Program-made: the position numbers and the translations under genes | Part shown: piece after piece, positions 1-9,207 of the stretch | Position numbering within the stretch: position 1 is the stretch's first letter | Layout: every line of letters starts with the position of its first letter | The notes under the pieces: generated by a model | Databases searched by the model: none | The model's input: only the letters and a program-made list of their open reading frames with translations | Told to the model about the DNA's origin: nothing | Assembly: GCA_031284985.1 (NCBI GenBank) | Contig: JAITWZ010000011.1 | Coordinates: 1 to 47,188 of the forward strand | Source of the DNA: Mycoplasmataceae bacterium | GTDB taxonomy: Bacteria; Bacillota_I; Bacilli_A; Mycoplasmatales; Mycoplasmoidaceae | Length of the DNA: 47,188 nucleotides | Direction of reading: 5' to 3'

Positions 1-2
1 AA

Positions 3-134
3 GGTATAAAATATTTAGAATTAGCTGCTGAACAAGGTTTTACCCCTGCTCAAAATATTTTAGAAATACTAAAAAAGTCTCATATCGAACAAAATGCTGT
101 AAAACACCATAAGACAGAAACTAAAAAATCATAA
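3..134 (+). CDS. 3' end of an unidentified gene upstream of infB (partial)
   Basis: The window opens inside an open frame of 43 codons ending in TAA. The tail is hydrophilic and Lys/His rich at its end (ends HKTETKKS). In many Mollicutes the genes before infB are nusA and ylxR, but I do not recognise this tail as either. A 121-base gap with its own -10 box separates it from infB, so it need not be in the same transcript. Confidence 0.6.
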   Translation, partial: GIKYLELAAEQGFTPAQNILEILKKSHIEQNAVKHHKTETKKS

Positions 135-255
135 TAACTAAGTAAGATCATTTTAACTTAACCTAATTACCGAACTATAGTTTTTTACTATACCCACCAA
201 CGTTCATCCAAAAACTACCCATTCTTAATATAGTATAATGTAATTAGAGTGATTT

Positions 256-2070
256 ATGCAAAACAAGAAACAAAATAATAACCGGATTGATATTAACTTA
301 ACCAAACAGATTCAACAAGCTAAAACTGGTCTTAAAGGTAATGTTTTTGCCTTTACAGGTAGTATGAGTATTCAGCAATTTGCCGCTAGTATTAAGAAGA
401 GTGTATCAGAAATTATTGCTTATTACTTTAAAAAAGGTAAAATCACTAACAACAATACAATCTTAAATGAAGAAGAGATTGCTGAACTTTGTATTAACTT
501 TGACTTTGATTTTGAGAAGAAGGCTGTTGTTAATGAAACCAATATCTTAGCTAACTTAAAATTCGTTGATGATCCAGCTGATCTTGTTAAACGTCCACCA
601 ATTGTGACAATCATGGGACATGTTGATCACGGAAAAACCACTATTTTGGATTTTATTCGTAAAACTAATGTTGTTAAAGGTGAAGCAGGTGGTATTACCC
701 AACATATTGGCGCTTACCAAATTGAATATAAGGGTAGCAAAATCACTTTCCTAGATACACCAGGACATGAAGCATTTAGTGCGATGCGTGCTCGTGGTGC
801 TTTAGTAACTGATATTATCGTAATTGTTATTGCTGCTGATGATGGTTTTAAACCACAAACAGAAGAAGCAATCAATCATGCTAAAAGTGCACGAGTGCCA
901 ATTATTGTCTTCTTAAATAAAGTTGATAAACCAGGAATTAACATCGAAAAGGTCATGGGAGAATTAGCTGAACATAATCTTACACCTGAAGAATGAGGTG
1001 GTAATACTATTGTTATTAAGGGTTCAGGACTTTCAGGATTAAATATTGACAAACTACTTGAATCAATCATTACTGTAGCTGAAATGAATGAATTAAAAGC
1101 TAATGATAAGCGTTTAGCACAAGGGATTGTTATTGAATCATCTGTTGATAAAGGATTGGGAGTAGTAGCAACCTTAATTATTAAAACCGGTACTTTATAT
1201 AAGGGTGATTTCATTATTGCTGGTAGTGCTATAGGTAATGTGCGTTTGATGCTTAATGATCAATTAAAAAATATCACTTGTGCCACCTTATCCCAACCTG
1301 TTAAAATTACTGGCTTAAATAAGACTCCAAGTGCTGGTGATCACTTCCTTGTATCTAATGATAAAGCCCAAATTAAGGAATTAGCTAGACAGACTGAAAT
1401 CATTAAAACTAATGAGAATTATATTCAACCTGCTATCAATCCTGACCCTAATATAAAAACTGTTTTAATGATTTTAAAAACAGATGTTCATGGTTCTTTA
1501 GAAGCAATTAAAACTATGTTACAGAAAATAAACATTGAAAACACTAGTTTACACATTTTAAGAGCTGGAGTTGGTGCAATTACTGAAAATGATATTAATT
1601 TAGCAAAAAGTGCCAAAGCAATAATTGTTGGTTTTAATATCAAACCAATAAAACCAGTACGTGACATTGCTGATCAATTGCAAGTTAAAATTCTATTTTA
1701 TAATATAATTTATAAATTATATGATGATGTAGCTGCGATGTTGCTTGGTCAATTAGATCCCCAATATGAAGAAAAAGAAACAGGCGAGGCTAAAATATTA
1801 CAAATTTGACAGCATTCAGCAGTTGGAATCATAGCTGGTTGTAAGGTAACATCTGGTGAAATTAACCGTAACGATAATGCCCGTGTGTTACGAGACGGAG
1901 TAGTAATTCACCAAACAAAAATCGGTTCAATGAAGCATGTTAAAGAAGTTGTTAATAAAGCCACAACTGGTACAGAATTTGGTATCACCTTAGAAAACTT
2001 TAATGACTTGAAAGTTAATGACATCATTCAATCATACAAATTAGTTGAGGTTAAACGTGAATTCAAGTAA
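256..2070 (+). CDS. infB: Translation initiation factor IF-2
   Basis: GTPase that places initiator tRNA on the 30S subunit in the cytoplasm. The 604-residue product is short for the family, as usual in Mollicutes, because the N-terminal extension is reduced. The G1 motif GHVDHGKT is at residues 121-128, followed by the G3 motif DTPGHEAF and G4 motif NKVDKP; the C-terminal domains carry the typical GSLEAI and [10 protein letters not shown] segments. In-frame UGA codons at 994-996 (in EEWGG) and 1807-1809 read as Trp. A TATAAT box lies 18 bases before the ATG. The next gene, rbfA, overlaps its 3' end. Confidence 0.97.
2047..2050 (+). promoter_or_regulatory. Shine-Dalgarno GAGG that decides the rbfA start
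   Basis: GAGG lies inside the end of infB, six bases before a GTG at 2057. It favours GTG 2057 over the upstream TTG at 2045 as the rbfA start. Confidence 0.55.
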
Positions 2071-2467
2071 TAAGCATACATCATTTAAAATCGACCGTAT
2101 TGAAAGCGAAGTGCTAAACATTTTAAACCATACATTAAAATTTATTATTTATGATGAATTTTTAAAAGAAGTATCTTTTACATATGTAAAGATTGATTCA
2201 GGCTGTACAATTGCTACAATCGCTGTAGATACATTCAACCGTAGCAATATTGATAAAATTGTTACTAAATTGAATGAATGTAAGGGAATCTTCCGTAGTG
2301 AACTTGCTAAGTATATGAAGGTATGAAAAGTTCCTAACATAATTTTTGAACGTGATGTAACCATTGATCGTGCGATTCAAATTGAAAAAGCATTAAAGGA
2401 AGATGTTATTGTTAAGCGAACAATCACTCCACGAAAAACCACAAAGAAAACCAAAAAAACTTTATAA
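2057..2467 (+). CDS. rbfA: Ribosome-binding factor A
   Basis: Small KH-like factor needed for maturation of the 16S rRNA 5' end and 30S assembly. From the GTG start the product is 136 residues, normal for RbfA. It begins [19 protein letters not shown], which matches the family's N-terminal helix. A UGA at 2324-2326 is read as Trp (KVWKVPNI), then FERDVTIDRAIQIEKAL, the usual end of the domain, and a Lys/Thr-rich tail. It overlaps infB by 14 bases, and the infB-rbfA order is widely conserved. Confidence 0.88.
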
Positions 2468-2472
2468 TCATT

Positions 2473-3507
2473 ATGGAATCTATTTATAATTACACTTTAG
2501 AAGAATTAGAACAGAAATTTGTTGCTTTAGAGATTAAGAAATTTAATGCGAAACAGGTGTATAAATGGGTTTATGAGAAGTTATGTACTGATTTTGATGT
2601 AATGTCTAATCTTAGCAAGGCCACAATCGCTATTTTAAAAAATAACTTTGACTTCAATTACTTACAAATTCTTGAAACCTATATTGATCCAGATGATGAA
2701 ACAACAAAATTTTTATTAGAAACTAATGATAAACAACGTATTGAAACAGTTATTATGAAGTTTAATTACGGATATTCAATCTGTATTTCAACACAAGTGG
2801 GTTGTAACATGGGTTGTAAATTCTGTGCTTCTGGACTATTAAAGAAAATTAGAGATTTAAGTACATGTGAAATGGTTCTACAAATCATTACTGCCAATCA
2901 ATATTTAAAGAAGCATAAAAACGCATTCATTTCTAATGTTGTAGTCATGGGAATTGGTGAACCATTAGATAACTATGAAAATTTAAAACGCATGCTTAAA
3001 ATTATAAACGAACCATTTGGTTTAAAATTAGGCAGTCGTAAGGTTACTGTTTCCACTTGTGGCCTAGCTAACAAAATATTAACATTTGCAAAAGATTTCC
3101 CCCAAACGAATTTAGCAATTTCACTACATGCGTCAAATGATACAATTCGTAATAAAATCATGCCTATTGCTGCTGTTTACAATATACCGAAGCTATTGCA
3201 TACCCTACACGAATATAGTGCAATTGTTAACCGCCGGATTACGATTGAATACTTATTACTTAAAGATATTAACGATTCTTCTGATTGTGCTATGCAACTA
3301 GCATCATTACTTAAGGATTTAAATTGTTATGTGAATTTAATTAATTATAATAATGTTAGTGACCATAATTTCACTCGAAGTACTAATTCTGAACAGTTTG
3401 CCAAAATTTTGATCGCTAATCACATCAATACGACAACTAGATTAGAACGTGGTTTAAAAATTAATGCTTCTTGTGGCCAATTACGAGCCAATTACGAGAA
3501 AAAATAA
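2473..3507 (+). CDS. rlmN: Dual-specificity 23S rRNA/tRNA adenine-C2 methyltransferase (radical SAM)
   Basis: Methylates C2 of A2503 in 23S rRNA and of A37 in some tRNAs. The product is 344 residues, full length. The radical-SAM cluster motif CX3CX2C is seen as C111, C115 and C118. The C-terminal cysteine that carries the methyl group during catalysis is C334, in SCGQLRA. MGIGEPLDN is the family's GGE-type segment. It starts 5 bases after rbfA and is followed 5 bases later by prpC. The order rlmN-prpC-kinase is the same as in Bacillus. Confidence 0.95.
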   Translation: MESIYNYTLEELEQKFVALEIKKFNAKQVYKWVYEKLCTDFDVMSNLSKATIAILKNNFDFNYLQILETYIDPDDETTKFLLETNDKQRIETVIMKFNYGYSICISTQVGCNMGCKFCASGLLKKIRDLSTCEMVLQIITANQYLKKHKNAFISNVVVMGIGEPLDNYENLKRMLKIINEPFGLKLGSRKVTVSTCGLANKILTFAKDFPQTNLAISLHASNDTIRNKIMPIAAVYNIPKLLHTLHEYSAIVNRRITIEYLLLKDINDSSDCAMQLASLLKDLNCYVNLINYNNVSDHNFTRSTNSEQFAKILIANHINTTTRLERGLKINASCGQLRANYEKK

Positions 3508-3512
3508 CCATT

Positions 3513-4322
3513 ATGGAAAGAAAACTAATACATAGCGCATACACAGCACAAGGTCTAAGAGAGCGGAACGAAGATAGTTTTTGAGTTGGGCAAAATGATT
3601 CTAAACAAATGTTAATTGTGGTATGCGATGGAGTTGGTGGTGATGTTGATAGTCATATCGCTAGTGAAATTGTAGCCGGTACTTTTCGTTTAAGTTTTTT
3701 TAAATCCCCAGTAATTGAAAATTTTAAGAAATTCTATAATGAAGCAATTCAACTTTCATGTAAATATATTGATAACGTGAGTACAAAATTCAAACATAAT
3801 GAAAAAATGGGTACAACCATAAATGTTGTTTTAATTGATGGCAACAAAGTACAATGCGCAAATATTGGCGATACCCGTACTTATCGATTTTTAGCTGATG
3901 ACAATTTAATCCAACAAATTTCTTATGACCAAAATTTACAAAATTTCATTCGTACTAAATTTTCAGTATTAAAAGATGCCGCAAAGAAAGAAGGTAATGT
4001 GGCTAAGGAAAATGAATTAAAACAAGAAGAAGAGGCACTAATGAAAGAACATGAAGACCATTTGTTAGCATTAACATGTTGTTTAGAGACAAAATGTGCT
4101 ATTACACCTGATAACAGTAGCTACAACTCCTTTATTTTGCAAAAAGATGATCAGGTAATTGTCTGCACAGATGGTGTTTACAATTGGATAAAACCACTTG
4201 AAATCATTGAATTAATTAAAACTAAAAAGGATTATGAATCATGTGCAGGTGAAGTTATTTTTAAAGCGATACAAAATCAAAGTAATGATAATTTAACATT
4301 CGTTGTTGCGAAATATGAATAA
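3513..4322 (+). CDS. prpC: PP2C-type protein serine/threonine phosphatase
   Basis: Metal-dependent phosphatase that reverses Ser/Thr phosphorylation. The product is 269 residues. Family motifs are visible: RERNEDS near residue 20, VCDGVGG with metal ligand D39, NIGDTRTYR, and the late TDGVYNWI and NDNLTFVV. The real start is ATG 3513; a UGA early in the gene encodes Trp (FWVG). A Lys/Glu-rich insert near residues 150-175 (KKEGNVAKENELKQEEEA) is longer than in the minimal family. The stop overlaps the kinase start by 8 bases, so the two are translationally coupled. Confidence 0.93.
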
Positions 4323-5427
4323 ATATAATGTTGGTGACCTAATTGGTGACCGTTTTAAATTAACTAAAGAAATAACCAAAGGTGGCATGGGCTCAGTAAT
4401 TTTTTTAGCAACTGATACTAAAAAACCAGCAACTCATGACTCATACTGAGAATTAACTCAAAAAAATGTTATTGTTAAAATTGTTTACCGTAATGCCGAA
4501 ATTGGTGATGAAGAGTGGGAAAAGCTACTTGATGAGTCAGTTACAGCCCGCCGTGCATCACGTGAGGAAAATGTTGCTAAGCTTATTGAAATATTTAAAG
4601 AAAATAATAATACAATTATTTTTGTGATGGAATATGTGAAGGGTCATTCTTTACGTGATATCATTGAAAAAAATGGTTATTTAAACTTAAAAGAATCATT
4701 ATATATTATTAGAAAGGTTCTTGAAGCATTAAAGGGGTTACATAATTTTAAGCATAAGATCATTCATCGTGACTTAAAACCAGAAAATATTATGATTTCT
4801 AATGATTATACGCAAATTAAGATTATTGATTTTGGTATTTCAAGTGTTATTGCAAGCGGTAATAAAGTATTAACACTTGAAGAATCTTTATATGGTACAT
4901 ACGCCTATATAAGTCCAGAAATTTTTGCTTTAAATGAAAGTACTGATAAAGGTTCAATTTTAAATGAACAGTTTGATTTCTTTTCAATTGGTGTAATATT
5001 ATACGAAATGTTATTAGGAACAAAACCATTCTATGCTGAAGATTATGAAACAAAAGAAGCTTTAAAATTAGCATTAAATTATGATATTTACCCGATGAAC
5101 AAAATTGATAATAACATTCCCAATGCTGTCGAAAATATCATCTTTAAGTGTTTAGCGTCTAAAAAAGAAGATAAGAAGTATCGCTATAAAAAAGCTGAAG
5201 AAATTATCCACGATATTCAAAAAATTGAACAAAATACCAAAGCTGCTTTCAATGTTAAACTAATAAAGCCAGAACATAAACGTGTTTATGTTGCTAGAAC
5301 AATTTTTAAAATTGATGCTGAAAAACAACATTTAAAAATCTGGTATCAGCAGTGATTTATTAATATGATTATTGCAATTGTTTTAGTGATAATTGGTGCA
5401 ACTATTCTATTTGTAGTAGTTTTTTAA
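4315..5427 (+). CDS. Membrane-anchored serine/threonine protein kinase (PrkC-like, no PASTA domains)
   Basis: Hanks-type kinase of 370 residues. Visible features are a glycine loop (KGGMGSV), ATP-binding K55 (VIVKI), the catalytic loop HRDLKPEN with D153, DFG at D172, and an SPE-type activation end. UGA codons at 4447-4449 and 5353-5355 are Trp. The protein ends with one strongly hydrophobic segment (from about residue 350, IIAIVLVIIGATILFVVVF) and then stops. It would be tail-anchored with the kinase in the cytoplasm and no external sensor, unlike PrkC with its PASTA repeats. Paired with prpC. Confidence 0.93.
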
Positions 5428-5448
5428 ATTAATAATTATTCAATAACT

Positions 5449-5454
5449 TATAAT
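5449..5454 (+). promoter_or_regulatory. -10 box for tRNA-Leu
   Basis: TATAAT lies 30 bases before the mature tRNA 5' end, leaving room for a short 5' leader. Confidence 0.5.
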
Positions 5455-5484
5455 AATAATATATAAGCTTATTAAGTTTAATAG

Positions 5485-5571
5485 GCTCAGATGGCGGAAT
5501 TGGCAGACGCAGTAGACTCAAAATCTACCGATGGAAACATCTTATGGGTTCAAGTCCCTTTCTGAGCACCA
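5485..5571 (+). tRNA. tRNA-Leu (CAA)
   Basis: Class II tRNA with an extended variable arm. The acceptor arm GCTCAGA pairs with TCTGAGC, the discriminator is A and CCA is encoded. Anticodon stem GTAGA/TCTAC closes the loop CTCAAAA, giving anticodon CAA. The T arm contains GGGTTCAAGTCCC. Confidence 0.96.
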
Positions 5572-5592
5572 TAAATCCTTTATGAATAGTTA

Positions 5593-5612
5593 ATTTAATT
5601 ATTTGTTACTAT
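5593..5612. repeat. 20-base direct repeat, left copy
   Basis: Identical over 20 bases to 6431-6450, where the copy forms the last codons and stop of secA. The two copies bracket the gene-free region that holds the RNA cluster, as expected for an insertion or a partial duplication of the secA end. Confidence 0.7.
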
Positions 5613-5647
5613 CTAACAAATAATAACTCTTTAATTAAAAGTTAAGC

Positions 5648-5776
5648 GTGCTAATCAAATTAAGTGTTATAAATGGCACAGTTGATGCTTTATTTTATAA
5701 GAATAATGGATTTACGGACAATTTTGTGAATATTAAAATAACATGAAGAAGCTTAAAATTCGATTCTGAAACTTAA
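5648..5776 (+). pseudogene. Possible 42-codon ORF or gene fragment
   Basis: An open frame from GTG 5648 to TAA 5774 gives a protein-like sequence with one UGA Trp (begins VLIKLSVING, contains KITWRSLKF). There is no convincing ribosome-binding site or upstream promoter. It may be a remnant of a larger gene, or chance. Confidence 0.2.
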
Positions 5777-5784
5777 ACACATGG

Positions 5785-5790
5785 TATAAT
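5785..5790 (+). promoter_or_regulatory. -10 box of small-RNA unit 1
   Basis: TATAAT 17 bases before the conserved RNA core. The -10-to-core distance is nearly the same in units 3 and 4. Confidence 0.55.
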
Positions 5791-5796
5791 CAAAGT

Positions 5797-5840
5797 AAGG
5801 TTCGGGGACCTGCTAGAAATAGCTATCTAAGCCCCACTTG
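5797..5840 (+). ncRNA. Small structured RNA, family copy 1
   Basis: The hairpin at 5804-5835 has a GGGG/CCCC outer stem (5804-5807 with 5832-5835) enclosing the conserved core. The core holds an inner stem GCTA/TAGC capped by a GAAA tetraloop and an asymmetric internal loop, ACCT against TATCTAAG. Ends are approximate: the start is set about 7 bases after the -10 box, and no poly-T terminator follows. I do not recognise this as a known riboswitch or ribozyme. Confidence 0.55.
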
Positions 5841-5880
5841 TAATTTAATCAACATTGCAATATTTGTTCTGAAAATATTG

Positions 5881-5886
5881 TATAAT
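5881..5886 (+). promoter_or_regulatory. -10 box of small-RNA unit 2
   Basis: TATAAT preceded by AAATATTG. The same 14-base block (AAATATTG plus the -10) recurs before units 3 and 4 (there TATAGT), so the promoters are duplicates of each other. Confidence 0.55.
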
Positions 5887-5892
5887 TAAAGT

Positions 5893-6010
5893 GTCTAGGT
5901 TTGTCGGCTTGGTCCATAGGGGTTCCTGGAAAAACCGTCTATATACAATATTATTAGTAGTATACCTACGCCCCTCGTACGAGTTATTAAGTAGGCTTCT
6001 AAATAATGGT
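5893..6010 (+). ncRNA. Putative structured RNA of a different class (unit 2)
   Basis: It sits behind the same promoter type as the repeated family but does not carry the family core. Several helices are visible: AGGGG (5918-5922) with CCCCT (5971-5975) enclosing GGTT/AACC and ATAC/GTAT hairpins, then the self-complementary CTCGTACGAG at 5974-5983, which competes with the first helix. The region is noticeably G+C richer than its surroundings. No long ORF is present. Ends are guesses. Confidence 0.4.
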
Positions 6011-6063
6011 CTAATTTAATCAACGTTGTAACATTAATTCTAATATTTATTAAGAAAATATTG

Positions 6064-6069
6064 TATAAT
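6064..6069 (+). promoter_or_regulatory. -10 box of small-RNA unit 3
   Basis: TATAAT preceded by AAATATTG, 19 bases before the conserved core. Confidence 0.55.
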
Positions 6070-6075
6070 CAAAAT

Positions 6076-6122
6076 AAGGTTACGTGGGACCTGCTAGAAA
6101 TAGCTATCTAAGCCCCGCTCAT
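6076..6122 (+). ncRNA. Small structured RNA, family copy 3
   Basis: Its core at 6089-6112 is identical to copy 1 (24 bases). The outer stem differs in sequence but still pairs: GTGGG (6084-6088) with CCC (6113-6115), then a bulged C, then GC (6117-6118). Confidence 0.55.
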
Positions 6123-6166
6123 ATTTTAATCAACTTTATAATATAACATCTATTGTGTAAATATTG

Positions 6167-6172
6167 TATAGT
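6167..6172 (+). promoter_or_regulatory. -10 box of small-RNA unit 4
   Basis: TATAGT preceded by AAATATTG, 20 bases before the conserved core. Confidence 0.5.
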
Positions 6173-6178
6173 TAATGT

Positions 6179-6226
6179 AAGGCTTAGCTGGGCCTGCTAG
6201 AAATAGCTATCTAAGTCAGCCTTTTA
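6179..6226 (+). ncRNA. Small structured RNA, family copy 4
   Basis: The core at 6193-6215 is identical to copies 1 and 3 over 23 bases. The outer stem is again different but paired: GCTGG (6187-6191) with TCAGC (6216-6220). This copy ends in CCTTTT, the only one resembling a terminator. Confidence 0.55.
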
Positions 6227-6430
6227 AATGAAACATAAAAATAAATATCAATTTTTTCTATTGAAAATGATTTAATGGTTCTCTTCTATATCTAATGCGG
6301 ATTTTATAACCTTTCATGGGCAGATTCAACCCTAACATTTGAACAAGCACTTCTTCTTGTACTATAACAATAAAATTATATTTTATTGACTGAATGTACC
6401 ATTATTTTCCACACAAAATAGCAAGGAACC
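6227..6430. other. Gene-free stretch between the RNA cluster and secA
   Basis: About 200 A+T-rich bases without a supported gene, RNA or clear terminator. Only short open frames are present. Confidence 0.5.
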
Positions 6431-6450
6431 ATTTAATTATTTGTTACTAT
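6431..6450. repeat. 20-base direct repeat, right copy (secA end)
   Basis: Exact copy of 5593-5612. It covers the secA stop codon and last codons. Confidence 0.7.
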
Positions 6451-9100
6451 TTGTATCTTCAGGGTTAGTTGGATCTAATAAATCAGATTTTTCTTCTTCA
6501 GTACGAATAAATATCTTTTTAATGTCATCAACAACATTACCAAGCATAGATTTTTCTTTTTCAGCATTAGTATTTTCAGCAGCAACAACGTGTGGTGAAC
6601 CACCACCAATATCAGTAACAACAGTTGTAACATTGCTAATAACATCTTCATTTTTGCTTTCAACTTTAACTTCTTTTGGTAATAGTGATGATAAAACATC
6701 AGGTGTTAAAATGCCAGGATTTGTTTTAGCTAGTGTTTTTTGTAAAGCAGTTGTGGCGTTAGCAACAAAGAATTTATGTATCGAATACACAGTGTTACGA
6801 GCAACTGCTAATTTTAATGATTCAAAGTGGTTATCAGCTTCTTCAATGTAAATGTTTAATGGTGATTTTTGTTCTAGAGAACGTAAAGAAACACCTTCAC
6901 GGATTTTTGTCATTAAATCAAGGTGATTAGTTCATTGTAAATCAAGGTTTTGTAATAAAATACTTTTAATCATACGTTCGCTTTGTTCATGGCCTAATTC
7001 ATCAATCTTTAAATTAATACTCATACGTAGTAAGTTGGTAATTTGCTCTTCACATTCATTAATTGATTTTGAAGTAAAGAACTGGTGATTAACTAATTCT
7101 GCACCAAACACTAATCGATTAAGAATAGAAGCTACTTGTTCACCAATGACATATACACCGTTTTTAGGGTCAACATTGTTAGTGATGATTTCTTTAGCAA
7201 CAGTTTTACACATATTTAGGATGATTTGTAAATTATTCTTAGCGATTAAGATTTCATCACGTTGTTTGTAAATTAATTCTCGTTGGTTTGATAAAACACT
7301 ATCATAATCAATTAATGACTTACGAACATCGAAATTCATACCCTCGATACGTTTTTGTGCACTATTAATCATTGTTAACCAGAAACGTGAGTCTAAATAG
7401 TCTTCATCAATTTTTTCATTAGCTTTGTCTAATTTCTTACCAACGAAACGGACAAATAATTCATCTTGTAGTGAAACAAAGAAACGTGTTTGACCAATAT
7501 CACCTTGTCGTCCACTTCGTCCACGTAATTGGTTATCTACTCGACGAGATTCGTTGTGTTCAGTTCCAATAACATACAAACCACCTAATTGTACAACACC
7601 ATCTCCTAATTTAATATCTGTACCACGTCCAGCCATGTTTGTAGAAATGGTAATTGAACCTTTTTCACCAGCATTTTTAATGATATCAGCCTCTAAAGCA
7701 TTATTCTTAGCATTAAGTAGTTCGTATTTTAAACCTTTATTATTTAAAAAAGTTGATAATTGTTCAGAATCTTCAACTGAGGCTGTACCAATAAGAATTG
7801 GTTGATTAGTTTGGTGTATACGTTCAACTTCAGCAACCACGTGGTGTCATTTACTAACTTTATTTTGGAAAATATAATCGGAATAATCTTTTCTAACAAC
7901 ACGTTTATTAGTTGGTACAGGCACAACAACCATGTTGTATATCTTCATAAATTCTTCTTCTTCTGTTAATGCCGTACCACTACAAGCAGCTAGTTTTTTA
8001 TACATACGGAAGAATGATTGGTAAGTAATTGTGGCAATAATCACGTTTTCTGGCTCAATCTGGACATATTCTTTCGCTTGGATAGCTTGTTGTAAACCAG
8101 CATTATAAGAACGACCCTCAAGGATACGGCCAGTAAATTGGTCAATTAGTAATATTTTATCTTCTTTAACAATATATTCTTTGCCTTCTAAGAAAACGAA
8201 ATTAGCCATCAAACTGTTTTTAATTTTATGGATTAAATTAGAATTTCCTAATAAATAATAATTTTTTAATTGGAAGAATGCTTCAGCTTTTTTAACACCA
8301 CTATCAACTAAGCTAATTGAATTACTTTCAGGATCAATTTTATAATCAGCATTAACTAATGTTTTAACAAAGCGGTCAGCATCAACATACAATGATACAT
8401 CTGGTTTTGGCATACCTGAAATAATTAATGGTGTACGAGCTTCATCAATTAAAACAGAGTCACCTTCATCGACAATAGCATAGTGTAAGCCACGAATTAC
8501 CTTGTCTTGATAGTTTTTAACCATGTTATCACGTAAATAATCAAATCCCAATTCAGAGTTAGTAGTATAAGTAATGTCACAAGCAAACATTTTTTGTTTT
8601 TGGTTATTATCAAAAGCTGCTAGATTATAACCAACAGTGATACCTAGGGGGTTTAAACACTCCGCACAGAATTTAGCATCACGTTGTACTAAATATTCAT
8701 TAACTGTAATGATGTGTACACCTTTTTTCTCAAGCGCATTGATATAAGCTGCCATGACACAGACCAATGTTTTTCCTTCACCCGTATATAATTCTGCAAA
8801 ATCACCAATATGTAGGACATATGTACCGATTAATTGTACTTTATAAGCAAATAGCCCAGTAACACGGAAAATTGCCTCACGAACAGTAGCTAGAACTTCT
8901 ACAAGCATAGAGTCAATAGTCTGTCCATCTTTAAGCTTTTTTATAAATTCATCAGTTTTAGATGACAAAATACGATCATCCATTGCCCGGTACTCTAATT
9001 TTAAATCATCAACTTTATTAGCAATGTCCTTACCTGCTTTAAGGATTCTTCGATAAGGCGCAAATACGTTGAACCTTTTTATGCCACTTACACTTGCCAT
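6437..9100 (-). CDS. secA: Preprotein translocase ATPase SecA
   Basis: Cytoplasmic and membrane-associated motor that pushes secreted proteins through SecYEG. The 887-residue product contains Walker A YTGEGKT near residues 105-111, the DEAD-box equivalent IVDEGDSVLIDEARTPLIISG (Gly where most SecA have Val), IDQFTGRILEGRSY, and the helicase motifs GTASVEDSEQLS, TNMAGRGTDI and QLRGRSGRQGD. UGA Trp codons fall at 7847-7849 and 6932-6934. The C-terminal tail (last ~90 residues) is acidic and Thr/Val rich with no zinc-binding Cys cluster, so SecB-type binding is absent. Confidence 0.97.
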
Positions 9101-9114
9101 ACTATAATATATAT

Positions 9115-9120
9115 ATTATA
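9115..9120 (-). promoter_or_regulatory. -10 box for secA
   Basis: TATAAT on the minus strand, 14 bases before the secA ATG. Confidence 0.45.
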
Positions 9121-9207
9121 TAATAAGCATACATAATAATATTTAATAAGGTGCATTTTTTAAAAACATCAACATCAAAAATACCCAATTAAATCAGTTT
9201 TTAGTTT

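Noticed and set aside
5893-6010. Unit 2 RNA as 4.5S/SRP RNA, tmRNA, RNase P RNA or 6S RNA
   Set aside because: None of the diagnostic motifs of those RNAs was found (for example the SRP GGAAG/AGCA domain IV loop), and the length does not match tmRNA or RNase P.
5808-6215. Core GCTAGAAATAGC resembles the linker hairpin of engineered Cas9 guide RNAs; tracrRNA or CRISPR considered
   Set aside because: No cas gene, no repeat-spacer array and no anti-repeat sequence nearby. The match is a short GAAA-capped stem that arises easily, and the rest of the tracrRNA scaffold is missing.
5785-6226. Type III toxin-antitoxin RNA repeats (ToxI-like)
   Set aside because: Repeats are far apart with separate promoters, and there is no ToxN-like gene next to them.
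6441-6851. 136-codon plus-strand ORF inside secA
   Set aside because: It lies antisense to the well-conserved SecA C-terminal part and has no family features. It is a shadow frame.
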